A stretch of 64,000 nucleotides of DNA from Cupriavidus consociatus. GTDB lineage: Bacteria > Pseudomonadota > Gammaproteobacteria > Burkholderiales > Burkholderiaceae. The notes under the pieces were generated by a model. The model was not told where the DNA came from. It did not search any database and worked only from the letters and a program-made list of their open reading frames with translations. Positions within the stretch are counted from its first letter, which is position 1, and each line of letters opens with the position of its first letter. The translations under genes and the position numbers were made by a program. The stretch is taken from assembly GCF_017814975.1 (NCBI RefSeq), contig NZ_JAGIQA010000004.1, forward strand, positions 248,001 to 312,000. The letters run 5' to 3'. Below are positions 9,401 through 18,604 of this stretch, piece after piece.

Positions 9401-10714
9401 ATGGACAACAAAGCCGCTTCGCTACTCGTCGACCACCCGCTACGCGCCTCGCTCGTCGCTGAATTGCACGCCCGCCCCTTTCTTCGGCTCAGCGGCAGCG
9501 TGTCACTGACCCACTACGCGATCTACTCGGACGAGGATCCTGCGATCCACGAATATCTCGTTCGCACCTTGTGCGAACAGACCGGCATGGCGCTACCCGT
9601 GGACGGGGTCACTCACCACGCCGTGCAATCGCCCTTCGGCTGGCATCTGAAATGGGAGCGGCATACCGAGTTCTCCACGTTCACGTTCGTCAGTCCGCGC
9701 GACGACACCGACTACTTCAATGACCTTGCGATCCGCGGTGTTCCGGCGGATTGGCTGAGCCTGCTGGCGGGCAAGCGATTCCATGCGGTCCGGATGGAAT
9801 TGCTCTCCGCAGACGCTGCCGCCGGCGTGAGGGCGAACTTGCGCCATTGGCTCGACGGGCCGGTTCTCGTCGGCAGCGATGTCCTTGGCGGCGGCAAGGT
9901 CTACTGCGACTGGAATGTGCCGGCCGACGGCTATATGCGCATCCTCGCCATCGATGAGGACTTCCGCGAGGAACAGGGCGGCAGGCTGCTGCAACGCCTC
10001 TACGAGATCGAGACGTATCGCATGATGGCGTTGCTGGCGTTGCCGGTCGCACGCACGCTGGGCCGGGAGCTCGACGACATTCACGCGTCGCTCCAGGAAC
10101 TGATGCGGGCCATGGATACCCGTCGCGCCGGTGACGACGACGCGGAACTGCTGGACAGGCTCACCGAACTGGCCGTGCGCGTGGAATCACTGTCCGGGCA
10201 CAGCGGGCGCTTCAGCGCTTCGCGCGCCTATGAGCGAATCGTGCTGGCGCGCATCCAGGAGTTGCGGGAACAGCGAATCGAAGGCATGCCTACGATCTCG
10301 GAATTCATGGAGCGGCGTTTCGGACCCGCCATGGAGACGTGCCGCAGCGTCTGGTCACGCCACGAACAGATCGCGGCACGGGTCGCGCGTGCTGTCGACC
10401 TGCTCCGCACCCGCGTCAACCTGACCCAGGAACGCGATGTCACCCGGCTGCTGGCGGGACTGGATCGTACCGCGCGGAACCAGCTGCATCTGCAGCATGC
10501 CGTCGAGGGCCTGTCCGTCGCAGCGATCTCGTATTACGTGCTGTCCATCGCGGCAGCGGGGTTGAAGGCGTTGCATGTCGTCAAGCTACCCGTCGATCCC
10601 GAGTTGGCGGAAGGCCTGCTGATCCTTCCCGTGGTGCTGATTGTGTTCGGCATCATCAAGCGCAGCCGGACCCAGAAATCCCGCGATGGCCTTGCCCAGG
10701 CAGGCCGCGCCTGA
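9401..10714 (+). CDS. DUF3422 family membrane-anchored protein
   Basis: 437 residues, intact. The N-terminal motif HPLRASLVAELHARPF is characteristic of DUF3422, and the central part is helical. Two transmembrane segments lie at the C-terminus (AISYYVLSIAAAGLKAL and ILPVVLIVFGII), so most of the protein faces the cytoplasm. No biochemical role is established that I know of. The divergent LysR gene probably regulates it. Confidence 0.8.
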   Translation: MDNKAASLLVDHPLRASLVAELHARPFLRLSGSVSLTHYAIYSDEDPAIHEYLVRTLCEQTGMALPVDGVTHHAVQSPFGWHLKWERHTEFSTFTFVSPRDDTDYFNDLAIRGVPADWLSLLAGKRFHAVRMELLSADAAAGVRANLRHWLDGPVLVGSDVLGGGKVYCDWNVPADGYMRILAIDEDFREEQGGRLLQRLYEIETYRMMALLALPVARTLGRELDDIHASLQELMRAMDTRRAGDDDAELLDRLTELAVRVESLSGHSGRFSASRAYERIVLARIQELREQRIEGMPTISEFMERRFGPAMETCRSVWSRHEQIAARVARAVDLLRTRVNLTQERDVTRLLAGLDRTARNQLHLQHAVEGLSVAAISYYVLSIAAAGLKALHVVKLPVDPELAEGLLILPVVLIVFGIIKRSRTQKSRDGLAQAGRA

Positions 10715-10754
10715 AGAATCGCCGACCTGAAGAGCTTCTTACCGAGAAACGCAA

Positions 10755-10931
10755 ATGAACGCCACCACCAGCATTGATCCCTCTCTCGTATCGTTGCCGG
10801 GCGCAACCCGCCAGGCATCGCAGATCAGGCCGCATTGGGCGGGCCAGCAAAAGACACCCACGGAAGTGCTGACGGACAATTCGAACGACCGGCCAGACGT
10901 CGCGACGATCGCGGTCCTGGGCTACAACTGA
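10755..10931 (+). CDS. Small hypothetical protein (58 residues)
   Basis: ATG 10755 to TGA 10931, 40 bases after the DUF3422 gene. The sequence starts MNATTSIDPSLVSLPG and is polar, with no signal peptide or membrane segment. It directly precedes the terminator that serves norB from the other strand. It may be a real short gene cotranscribed with DUF3422 or a chance frame. There is only a weak possible ribosome site (GAGAAACGCAA) upstream. Confidence 0.3.
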   Translation: MNATTSIDPSLVSLPGATRQASQIRPHWAGQQKTPTEVLTDNSNDRPDVATIAVLGYN

Positions 10932-10933
10932 CG

Positions 10934-10960
10934 AAAAAAAACCGCCCGGAAACCGGGCGG
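10934..10960 (-). terminator. Intrinsic terminator of the norAB operon
   Basis: Read on the minus strand: CCGCCCGG, loop TTT, CCGGGCGG, then eight T. It lies 46 bases past the norB stop and is the only strong terminator after norB. Confidence 0.9.
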
Positions 10961-11006
10961 GCAAGTACTGCCTCTCCTTACCTCTTGCTGCATCGTTACG
11001 CGCGCT

Positions 11007-13295
11007 TCAGCGCGCCGCCGCCTTCATCCTCACGGCCGCCCCATCCGCCGCGGCAGGCGTACGATTCGCCAGCCCCAGCACCACCTGCCAGGCAAACGAC
11101 ACCGCGCCGACGATAAACACCACGTCGCCGAACGTGCGCACCCAGCGCAGCGTCTGCAGGATCGGCTGCTGCATGAACTCTTCGCTGCGCGAATACCAGG
11201 TGCCGTGCTCGACGCTGGCCAGGAACTGAATGATGCCGACGGGCAGCAGGCTGGTGCCGATCATCAGCACGAGGCCGGCGTTCAGGCCCCAGAATGCGGT
11301 CTTCATCAGTGCCGGGCTCAGCCGGTACGCCGGCCGCACATAGCGCAGCACCAGCAGTGTGAAGCCGAGTGCCAGGAAGCCATAGACCCCGAACAGCGCC
11401 GCATGCGCGTGGACCGGCGTGGTGTTCTGGCCCTGGATGTAGTACAGCGCGATCGGCGGGTTGATCATGAAGCCGAATACGCCGGCGCCCAGCATGTTCC
11501 AGAACGCCACCGCGACGAAGCACATCAGCGGCCACTTCAGGTCGGCCATCCACGGCGCGCGCTGCTTCAGGCTCCAGTTTTCCCATGCCTCATGGCCCAG
11601 CACGATCAGCGGCACCACTTCCAGCGCGCTGAACGCGGCGCCGACCGCCATCACCGGCGTGGTTGTGCCGGCGAAGTACAGGTGATGGAAGGTGCCGGGG
11701 ATGCCGCCGAGCATGAACAGCGATGCCGAAGCCAGGCTGGCCGCGGTCGCCATCGGGCGCGACACCAGCCCCAGCGTGGCGAAGATGAAGGCCAGCGCGG
11801 TGGTGGCGAAGACCTCGAAGAAGCCTTCCACCCACAGGTGCACCACCCACCAGCGCCAGTACTCCATCACCGTCAGGCTGGTGCGCTCGCCGTAGGCCAG
11901 GCCCGCGCCGTAGAACAGGCCGATCGCCACCACCGACGAGGTCAGCAGCGCCAGCAGGTTGCGGTCGGTGCCGCGCGCGCGCAGCGCCGGCAGGATGCCG
12001 CGCATCATCAGCACGAGCCAGATCAGGATGCCGGCGAACTTGCCGATCTGCCACAGCCGGCCCAGGTCGACGTATTCATAGCCCTGGTGGCCCAGCCAGA
12101 AATTCAGGTGCGGCGGCAGCTTCTGCGCGATCGCCAGGTAATTGCCGGCGAACGAGCCCACCACCACGACCACCAGCGCCCAGAACAGGACATCGACGCC
12201 GAGCCGCTGGAACTTGGGATCCTTGCCGCCGTTGATCAGCGGCGCCAGGAACAGGCCCGCGGCCAGGAAGCCGGTGGCGATCCAGAACAGCGCGCTCTGG
12301 ATATGCCAGGTGCGCACCAGCGCGTACGGGAACCACTGCGAGACGTCGATGCCGTAGAACTTTTGCCCCTCGACGGTGTAGTGCGCGGTAAAGCCGCCCA
12401 GGAACACCTGGAACACGAACAACGCCACCACCAGGAACAGGTACTTGCCGAGCGCGCGCTGCGACGGGGTCAGCGCCACCGACAGCAGCGGGTCGCGCGC
12501 GGGCGCCTGCGGCGGCGTTTCTTCCTTGCCGCGCAGGAAGGCCCACGCCCACACCAGGAAGCCCACGCCGGCCAGCAGCACCACCACGCTGATCACCGAC
12601 CACACCACGTTTTCGCTGGTCGGCTTGTTGCCGATCAGCGGCTCATGCGGCCAGTTGTTGGTGTAGGTGGCTTCCTGCCCGGGGCGGGCGGTCGATGCGA
12701 CCCATGCGGTCCAGAAGAAGAAGTGCGTCAGCTGCTGGCGCCGCTCGGCGCTGGGCAGCGTGTTCTCCTTCATGGCGAAGTGATCACGCGTGGTGTGCAG
12801 CGCCGGCGCGTCGGAGAAGAGCTGGTCGTAGTAGGCCGCGGTGTTGGCGATGGCCTGCGCGCGGCGCTTCGACACGGTCAGCACGTTGGTGGCCGGATCG
12901 GTGGCGTTGCCGCGGTATTCCGTGCGCAACTGCTCGCGCAGCGCAGCCTGTTCGGACGCGGCCAGTCTGGCGTACGGACGGCCGTATGTGTCCTGCGCCG
13001 CCAGCTCGAGCCACGCGGTCAGTTCGCGGTGCAGCCAGTCGGCGGTCCAGTCCGGCGCCTGGTAGGCGCCATGGCCCCAGATCGAACCAAGCTGCATGCC
13101 GCCAACGGACTGCCAGGCGGTCTGGCCGTCCAGGATCTCGTCGCCGGTGAACAGGGTGCGGCCTTCGGCCGTGACGACCTTGGCCGGCATTGGTGGGGCC
13201 TGCCGGTATACCTCGACGCCGTAGTAGCCGAGCAGGGAGAAAGTGACCGCCAGCACGGCGATCAGCAGGAACCAGAGTCTGCGGTAGGAACCCAT
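11007..13295 (-). CDS. norB: Quinol-dependent nitric oxide reductase (qNOR)
   Basis: 762 residues, the length of single-subunit qNORs (NorZ type), which fuse a NorC-like periplasmic N-terminal domain to the catalytic NorB core. The N-terminal helix (residues 7-25) and the WQSVGGMQLGSIWGHGAY segment belong to the fused domain. The core has about 12 further helices with heme-copper-oxidase-like histidines, for example VHLWVEGFFEVFATTALAF (metal-site histidine and glutamate) and VHAHAALFGVYGFLALGF. It reduces 2 NO to N2O at the inner membrane using ubiquinol. It sits 37 bases downstream of norA in the operon, under the sigma-54/NorR promoter at 14091-14105. Quinone use links it to the ubiUVT genes nearby. 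Confidence 0.95.
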   Translation of the reverse strand: MGSYRRLWFLLIAVLAVTFSLLGYYGVEVYRQAPPMPAKVVTAEGRTLFTGDEILDGQTAWQSVGGMQLGSIWGHGAYQAPDWTADWLHRELTAWLELAAQDTYGRPYARLAASEQAALREQLRTEYRGNATDPATNVLTVSKRRAQAIANTAAYYDQLFSDAPALHTTRDHFAMKENTLPSAERRQQLTHFFFWTAWVASTARPGQEATYTNNWPHEPLIGNKPTSENVVWSVISVVVLLAGVGFLVWAWAFLRGKEETPPQAPARDPLLSVALTPSQRALGKYLFLVVALFVFQVFLGGFTAHYTVEGQKFYGIDVSQWFPYALVRTWHIQSALFWIATGFLAAGLFLAPLINGGKDPKFQRLGVDVLFWALVVVVVGSFAGNYLAIAQKLPPHLNFWLGHQGYEYVDLGRLWQIGKFAGILIWLVLMMRGILPALRARGTDRNLLALLTSSVVAIGLFYGAGLAYGERTSLTVMEYWRWWVVHLWVEGFFEVFATTALAFIFATLGLVSRPMATAASLASASLFMLGGIPGTFHHLYFAGTTTPVMAVGAAFSALEVVPLIVLGHEAWENWSLKQRAPWMADLKWPLMCFVAVAFWNMLGAGVFGFMINPPIALYYIQGQNTTPVHAHAALFGVYGFLALGFTLLVLRYVRPAYRLSPALMKTAFWGLNAGLVLMIGTSLLPVGIIQFLASVEHGTWYSRSEEFMQQPILQTLRWVRTFGDVVFIVGAVSFAWQVVLGLANRTPAAADGAAVRMKAAAR

Positions 13296-13332
13296 GATGC
13301 GAAGTCGTTGGTTGTGATGGCTGGTGCGCGGC

Positions 13333-14049
13333 TCAGGCGTGGCCCGCGCAGCCGCAACCGGTGGCGGGCACGGTGGCGGCCACGGTCGCGTTCTCGAACA
13401 GCACGTTGTTTTCCAGGTGGATGTGTTCCATCAGGTCTTCGCGCAATGCGCGCAGGCCCAGGTAAAGCGCGCGCCAGGTATTGCAGGCCGCGCGCGGCAG
13501 CGTGATGTCGTTGGTCAGCGCGGCCAGCCGCTGCAGCGCGACGCCGTGGTCGTCATGCTCCATGCGCATCACCGCGATCGGGCGGCCGGCGGCGGCCTGC
13601 ATGCCGCGGGTCAGCATCGGGAACAGCACCTGCTCTTCCTTCTGCATATGGGTTTCCAGCTCGCCGAGCATGCCGGTCAGGTGGTCGGCCAGGCCAACCG
13701 GGCAATCGGGCCGGTCGCCGTGGACCTGCTCCACCCGGCTCGCGAGCCGGATCAGTTCAGGCAACTGCTCGCGGTGGCGGGCGTGGAAACGCGTCAGGAT
13801 GTGGTCGATCAGCGCGGCCGGCGTGGCGGTGTTCCAGTCCTGTCCGGCGGGTGCGGCATCGTCGTGCAGGGCATGCAGCCGCGCTTCGATGCTGTCGATG
13901 GCGGCGGCATCGAGGCCCTTTTCGAGCGCGGCATCGCGCAGGGTCTGCTTGCCTCCGCAGCAGAAGTCGAGCGCGTAGTCATGGAAGATGCGCGTCGCGC
14001 CGGGGATGCGGCGGGCCAGCTGGCCAAGCGATTGGTCCTGGAAGGTCAT
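13333..14049 (-). CDS. norA: Di-iron NorA / RIC (YtfE, ScdA) family protein
   Basis: 238 residues from ATG 14049, with AGGAG six bases upstream. Residues 1-70 are the ScdA N-terminal domain (ATRIFHDYALDFCCGGK with its twin cysteines). Residues ~85-230 are a hemerythrin-like four-helix bundle with histidine/glutamate iron ligands (HHRE-type segments HARHREQLPEL, HMQKEEQVLFPML, MEHDDHG, HIHLENNVLF). NorA of R. eutropha binds NO through a di-iron centre; the wider family repairs nitrosylated Fe-S clusters. It is the first gene of norAB. An upstream in-frame ATG (14127) lies before the promoter and is rejected. Confidence 0.93.
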   Translation of the reverse strand: MTFQDQSLGQLARRIPGATRIFHDYALDFCCGGKQTLRDAALEKGLDAAAIDSIEARLHALHDDAAPAGQDWNTATPAALIDHILTRFHARHREQLPELIRLASRVEQVHGDRPDCPVGLADHLTGMLGELETHMQKEEQVLFPMLTRGMQAAAGRPIAVMRMEHDDHGVALQRLAALTNDITLPRAACNTWRALYLGLRALREDLMEHIHLENNVLFENATVAATVPATGCGCAGHA

Positions 14050-14090
14050 GAGGTGCTCCTGTGTGGGAAGTTGCGTCCGCATGACATGAC

Positions 14091-14105
14091 GCGAGGAGCG
14101 TGCCT
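14091..14105 (-). promoter_or_regulatory. Sigma-54 (-24/-12) promoter of norAB
   Basis: On the minus strand: AGGCAC-GCTCC-TCGC, with the obligatory GG and GC exactly ten bases apart (consensus TGGCAC-N5-TTGC). It lies about 45 bases before norA and downstream of three NorR boxes. Confidence 0.8.
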
Positions 14106-14144
14106 GAAAAAAACCATTTCCGATCAATGAGTTGCTACACAGGC

Positions 14145-14202
14145 GGTCTTAAATACCCTAAACTTCTCGTGGTACTAATAACCCTAACTGGTGTTTTTCA
14201 CC
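14145..14202 (-). promoter_or_regulatory. Three NorR-binding boxes (GGT-N7-ACC)
   Basis: GGT-N7-ACC occurs three times: 14145-14157 (GGTCTTAAATACC), 14171-14183 (GGTACTAATAACC) and 14190-14202 (GGTGTTTTTCACC). This is the NorR site of Ralstonia eutropha, where three copies upstream of norA are required. They are 40-97 bases upstream of the -24 element, as expected for an enhancer. The third box ends directly at the norR ATG, so bound NorR should also affect norR expression. Confidence 0.9.
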
Positions 14203-15759
14203 ATGACAATGTCCGCGATCGTTAGCGAGCTGCTGGCCGACCTGGTGGCCGACCTGCCCCACGCCGTGCGCTTGCAGCGCCTGGTCAGCGGCCTGCGGGC
14301 CCATTTCCGCTGCGGCGCCGTGGCGCTGCTGCGGCTGGAAGAAGACCACCTGCGCCCGATGGCGGTGGACGGCCTGGTTGGCGACGCGCTGGGCCGGCGC
14401 TTCGCCGTCGGCCTGCATCCGCGCCTGGCGGCGATCCTGGCGCGGCGCGGCGTGACCTGCTTCCACCATGACAGCGTGTTGCCCGACCCGTACGACGGCC
14501 TGATCGACGAGCGCGTGGGCGAGCCGCTGCCGGTGCACGACTGCATGGGCACCAGCCTGGAGGTCGAAGGGCAGCCCTGGGGCGTGCTCACCCTCGATGC
14601 GCTCGCCGTGGGAACCTTCGACGCCGCCGCGCAGGCCGAGCTGCAGCGGCTCACCGTGGTGGTGGAGGCGGCGATCCGCACCACCCGGCTCGAGGCCGAG
14701 ATCCTGGCGCTGCAGGTGGCACGGGGCAAACCCGTTGCCGACGAGGGCATCACCGGCAACGGCGATATCACCGGCGAAATCGTCGGCCAGAGCGAGGCCA
14801 TCGCCAACCTGCTGCACGAGCTGGAAGTGGTTGCCGATACCGAACTGCCGGTGCTGCTGCTGGGCGAGACCGGGGTCGGCAAGGAGCTGTTCGCGCACCG
14901 GCTGCACCGGCAGTCGCGCCGGCGCGCGCAGCCGCTGGTGCACGTCAACTGCGCGGCGTTGCCTGAGTCCCTGGCAGAGAGCGAGCTGTTCGGCCATGCC
15001 CGCGGCGCCTTCTCCGGCGCCACCGGCGAACGCCCGGGCCGCTTCGAGGCCGCCGACGGCGGCACGCTGTTTCTCGATGAAGTCGGCGAGCTGCCGCTGT
15101 CGATCCAGGCCAAGCTGCTGCGCACGCTGCAGAATGGCGAGATCCAGCGGCTGGGTTCGGACCGGCCACGCCGCGTCAACGTGCGCGTGATCGCCGCCAC
15201 CAACCGCAACCTGCGCGAACATGTGCGCGACGGCTCGTTCCGCGCCGATCTGTACCACCGGCTCTCGGTCTACCCGATCCCCATCCCGCCGCTGCGCGAG
15301 CGCGGCAACGATGTGCTGCTGCTGGCGGGGCGCTTCCTGGAACTGAACCGCGCCCGGCTGGGCCTGCGCAGCCTGCGCCTGTCACCGGCGGCACAGGATG
15401 CGCTGCGGCGCTATCGCTGGCCTGGCAACGTGCGCGAGCTCGAGCACGTGCTCAGCCGCGCCGCGCTGCGCGCGGTCAGCCGGGGCGCCGGCCGCAACGA
15501 CATCGTCACGCTGGAGACGGAGCTGCTCGACCTGGACGGACTCGACGCGGCACCGCCTGCGCTGCCCGAGGCCGCTCGCGCCTCGCTGCCCGCGATCGTC
15601 CCAGGCACCAGCCTGCGCGAGGCTGTCGACCAGATCCAGCGCGCCTGCATCGAGCAGGCCCTGCAGGCGCACGGCGGGAACTGGGCGCAGGCGGCGCGGC
15701 AGCTCGGGGTCGATGCCAGCAACCTGCACAAGCTGGCCAGGCGCCTGGGCTGCAAGTGA
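14203..15759 (+). CDS. norR: NO-responsive sigma-54 activator NorR
   Basis: About 518 residues from ATG 14203 (ATG 14209 also possible; neither has a clear ribosome site, and the GTG at 14191 lies inside an operator). Residues 15-170 form a GAF domain for the NO-sensing iron. Residues 195-430 are the AAA+ domain with Walker A GETGVGKE, the sigma-54 loop GAFSGA (serine in place of the usual threonine of GAFTGA) and Walker [15 protein letters not shown]-terminal Fis-type HTH ends the protein (AQAARQLGVDASNLHKLARR). It activates norAB when NO binds and is divergent from norA. Confidence 0.95.
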   Translation: MTMSAIVSELLADLVADLPHAVRLQRLVSGLRAHFRCGAVALLRLEEDHLRPMAVDGLVGDALGRRFAVGLHPRLAAILARRGVTCFHHDSVLPDPYDGLIDERVGEPLPVHDCMGTSLEVEGQPWGVLTLDALAVGTFDAAAQAELQRLTVVVEAAIRTTRLEAEILALQVARGKPVADEGITGNGDITGEIVGQSEAIANLLHELEVVADTELPVLLLGETGVGKELFAHRLHRQSRRRAQPLVHVNCAALPESLAESELFGHARGAFSGATGERPGRFEAADGGTLFLDEVGELPLSIQAKLLRTLQNGEIQRLGSDRPRRVNVRVIAATNRNLREHVRDGSFRADLYHRLSVYPIPIPPLRERGNDVLLLAGRFLELNRARLGLRSLRLSPAAQDALRRYRWPGNVRELEHVLSRAALRAVSRGAGRNDIVTLETELLDLDGLDAAPPALPEAARASLPAIVPGTSLREAVDQIQRACIEQALQAHGGNWAQAARQLGVDASNLHKLARRLGCK

Positions 15760-15914
15760 GGGGCCTGGGCGGCATCGGCGATGGCAAAGCTCGCCGGGTC
15801 TGCCTAAGCTAGTCAGGCGTCGTTTGCAGTGCAACATGTGGTGCCATCACCACCTTGCCGCCAGCGCGCGCTGACCAAGCCCCCGACCCGCCCCGACCCG
15901 TACCGGAGATGCCC

Positions 15915-16349
15915 ATGATGATGACCGCAATGCAAGCCTTCTGGCCTTTCCCTGCCGTCTTCACGGCAGGCTTTGCCAGCCTGCAACAGTGCCAGTCCAT
16001 GCAGGCAGACCTGGCCGAGAACTGGCGCCGCATAGCCGAGCTGAACCTGGAATTTGCCCGCAGCATGGCCGAGGAACTGCGCTTCGACGCCGTGGGCCTG
16101 CTGGTGGAGCAGGATCCCGAGACCCTGTACGCGCGCGAGATCGCCAGCGAGCTGCCGCTGCTGGGCGGGCCGCTGCACTATGCCTCCGCCATGCTGGAAC
16201 TGCTGGCGCGCGCCCAGCAGAAATGGATCGATGGCTGGGGCCACCTGTTCATGCAGGGCCCGCTGACGGACTGGACCGCGGGCGCGAAGGTTGTCACCGA
16301 CATTCCTGGCTGGCTGGTCCGCGAGACCCCGCGTCAGCCCGCGAACTGA
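15915..16349 (+). CDS. Phasin-like small protein
   Basis: About 144 residues from ATG 15915, with GGAG six bases upstream; an earlier ATG at 15909 sits too close to it. The first part is hydrophobic/aromatic (AFWPFPAVFTAGF), followed by an amphipathic helix (LAENWRRIAELNLEFARSMA) and a second helix (HYASAMLELLARAQQKWIDG). This layout resembles phasins, which coat polyhydroxyalkanoate granules in Cupriavidus, but the match is by pattern only. It is transcribed in the direction of norR, 155 bases downstream. Could also be an unrelated helical protein. Confidence 0.5.
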   Translation: MMMTAMQAFWPFPAVFTAGFASLQQCQSMQADLAENWRRIAELNLEFARSMAEELRFDAVGLLVEQDPETLYAREIASELPLLGGPLHYASAMLELLARAQQKWIDGWGHLFMQGPLTDWTAGAKVVTDIPGWLVRETPRQPAN

Positions 16350-16528
16350 GCAGGCACAAGCGCCGTGGCGTTGCGTGCCGGCACGCCGCGGCCAATTTTT
16401 CCTTCGTCCCTTGCCATGACAACGCGCGCGCGCCGGTATCATGCAAATCATGACACCCCGATCCGCCACCCCTGCCGTCCCGGCTGGCGGATCTCCACAC
16501 AGGACTGGTTCAGGACGCGCCCTGGTTC

Positions 16529-18106
16529 ATGCCCTCATATCCCCTGGTCCTGCTGCTCACCGTCGCCGTCGTCTGCTGCATCGGCATGGCCATTGCCACC
16601 TGGCCCCGGCGCGACGACCCGACCGTCCAGGCGTTCCTGGTGCTGGCCTTCGGCGCGGTGGTCTGGAGCGGCGGACGCCTGCTTGAGATCAGTTCGACCG
16701 ACCTGCCCGGGCGCATCCTGTGGGCCAAGATCCAGTACATCGGCATCGTCGCGGTGCCGATCGGCTGGCTGGTGGCGATGGTGCACCTGAGCCGCCCCCG
16801 CTATGTGGTGCCATGGTCGCGGCTGTGGCTGCCGGTGCTCGCGGCAGTGGTGACGGTAGTGCTGGTCTTCACCAACGAGCGGCACCACCTGGTCTGGACG
16901 CGCATTACGCTGATGCCGCCGGGGGTCGCGCCCGGCGCGGTGTTCGAGCATGGCGCGGGCTACGTCGTGGTGGCGTTCTGGTCTTACTCGCTGCTGGCGC
17001 TGAGCTGGTATTTCCTTATGACGGCCGAAGTGCCCAACGACGCCCTGTCGCGCCGCGGCCGCGTCATCCTCGCCGGCGGCCTGGCCCTGCCGCTGATTGC
17101 CCATGTCGCTTACCTGAACCGCTGGACCGGGCCGCTGGGCGGCGACCTGACCCCGGCCACGTTTTCGCTGATGGCGGTACTGGTGTGGTTCTGCGCGCTG
17201 CGCACGCATCTCGACGATATCGGCCACTACGCCCGGCTGCGCGTGTTCGACGCGCTGCGCGAGGGCTGCGTGATCGTCGACGCCAAGGGCTCGGTCGTGG
17301 AATTCAACCCCGCTGCGGCCCAGTTGTGGCCGCAACTGCATCGCGGCAGCCCGGTGCCGGCGGGATGGGAGACGGCACTGGAATCGACGCAGGCCGCGCC
17401 CGGCCTCGCACCGGCCATGCCGTTCGTGCCGCCCGGCGCCCCGTTCGAGCTGGCAGTCGAAAGCGTCGCGCGCCTGGATGGCAGGCAGATCGGCAGCCTG
17501 GTGTTCATGCGCGACATCAGCCGCTTCCAGTCGCGCGAGCTGGCGCTGACCGCGCGCCTTGGCCAGACCGAGGAGCAGCTGTGGCAGGTGCAGGCCGACC
17601 TCGACGTCGATGCGCTCACCGGCATCTTCAACCGGCGCTACTTCCAGCGCGAGTCGCTCGCCGCGGTGACCCGCGCGCATGAGCGCGGCCAGGCGCTTGG
17701 ACTGCTGATCCTGGACGTCGATCTGTTCAAACAGTACAACGACCTGCACGGCCACCTGGCGGGCGACGACTGCCTGCGCCAGATTGCCTGCGCGCTGGCC
17801 GGCACGGTAGCGGGCGAGCAGTTCTGCGCGCGGCTGGGCGGCGAGGAATTCGCGGCGGTGCTGCCCGGCGCATCGCGCGAAGAGACCCGCGACGTCGCGC
17901 GCCGCATGGTCGCGGCGGTGCGCGAGCTGGGCATCGCGCACCGGGGCACCCCGGTGCAGCCCGTGGTGACGATCAGCGTGGGCGCGGTCTGCGCCGTGCC
18001 CGAGTCGCCGCGGCTGGAGCCGCTGCTGCACCGTGCCGACAGCGCGATGTACCGCGCCAAGCGCGCGGGCCGCAACCGCTACATGCTGGATGGCGAAGCG
18101 GCCTGA
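16529..18106 (+). CDS. Membrane diguanylate cyclase (7TM-PAS-GGDEF)
   Basis: 525 residues. Residues 1-225 hold about seven transmembrane helices of the histidine-kinase 7TM sensor type. A PAS-like domain follows (ALREGCVIVDAKGSVVEFNP), then a short coiled linker and a GGDEF domain from ~355. The active-site motif is intact (RLGGEEF, near residue 437), and DALTGIFNRRYF marks the domain start. No RxxD inhibitory site precedes GGEEF. It should make cyclic di-GMP from GTP at the inner membrane in response to an unknown membrane signal. c-di-GMP could affect the flagellar genes at 59 kb. Confidence 0.9.
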   Translation: MPSYPLVLLLTVAVVCCIGMAIATWPRRDDPTVQAFLVLAFGAVVWSGGRLLEISSTDLPGRILWAKIQYIGIVAVPIGWLVAMVHLSRPRYVVPWSRLWLPVLAAVVTVVLVFTNERHHLVWTRITLMPPGVAPGAVFEHGAGYVVVAFWSYSLLALSWYFLMTAEVPNDALSRRGRVILAGGLALPLIAHVAYLNRWTGPLGGDLTPATFSLMAVLVWFCALRTHLDDIGHYARLRVFDALREGCVIVDAKGSVVEFNPAAAQLWPQLHRGSPVPAGWETALESTQAAPGLAPAMPFVPPGAPFELAVESVARLDGRQIGSLVFMRDISRFQSRELALTARLGQTEEQLWQVQADLDVDALTGIFNRRYFQRESLAAVTRAHERGQALGLLILDVDLFKQYNDLHGHLAGDDCLRQIACALAGTVAGEQFCARLGGEEFAAVLPGASREETRDVARRMVAAVRELGIAHRGTPVQPVVTISVGAVCAVPESPRLEPLLHRADSAMYRAKRAGRNRYMLDGEAA

Positions 18107-18133
18107 GCGGCCGTGGCCTGGCCATGCCGCCGG

Positions 18134-18604
18134 CTAGCCCGCGCGTACCGTCAGCGCGCCCTGCAGCGCCACCAGCCGCGCCGCGGCCTGGCTGACCCAC
18201 CCCGGCCGCGGCGCCGCATCGAGCCAGTACTTGACCTCGAGCCCGAGCGCGGTGTCGCCGCTGATCACCAGCTTGCGCTGGAAGAACAGCGTGTCGGTGT
18301 CGGCCTCGCCCCCGAGCAGCCGCAGGTAGTCCACCGCTGCGGCGCGCAGTGTCAGCGCGGGTTCTCCGCTGCCGGCACTGGCGGTGCGGAAGCGCCCGCC
18401 TTCGCAGCGGAACGGCACTTCCAGCCCCAGGTCCTGCACCGTCAGCAGGAACACATGGCCTTCCAGCGCGGCCGGCGGCTCGAGCCAGCCGGCGCGGCGC
18501 GCCAGCTCCAGCGCCGCCACCAGCGGCAGCGCGCGTGCCCGCGCCGGCATGCGCCGGTGCACGCCGGCCATCAGCTTGTGCAATGGGCTCAGGTTCGCAT
18601 TCAT
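18134..18604 (-). CDS. ubiT: SCP2-domain accessory factor of anaerobic ubiquinone synthesis
   Basis: 156 residues from ATG 18604, overlapping the ubiV stop by ATGA. Residues ~35-140 form an SCP2 lipid-binding domain (FRTASAGSGEPALTLRAAA, then DTLFFQRKLVISGDTALGL). UbiT binds polyprenyl intermediates and is required with UbiU and UbiV for oxygen-independent hydroxylations of the ubiquinone ring. The gene is last in ubiU-ubiV-ubiT, with both junctions translationally coupled. The preceding NO reductase needs ubiquinol, so this supplies quinone during denitrification. Confidence 0.9.
   Translation of the reverse strand: MNANLSPLHKLMAGVHRRMPARARALPLVAALELARRAGWLEPPAALEGHVFLLTVQDLGLEVPFRCEGGRFRTASAGSGEPALTLRAAAVDYLRLLGGEADTDTLFFQRKLVISGDTALGLEVKYWLDAAPRPGWVSQAAARLVALQGALTVRAG

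Noticed and set aside
11205..13505. 766-residue plus-strand frame over norB
   Set aside because: Shadow of norB, with HQRR-rich composition and no domain.
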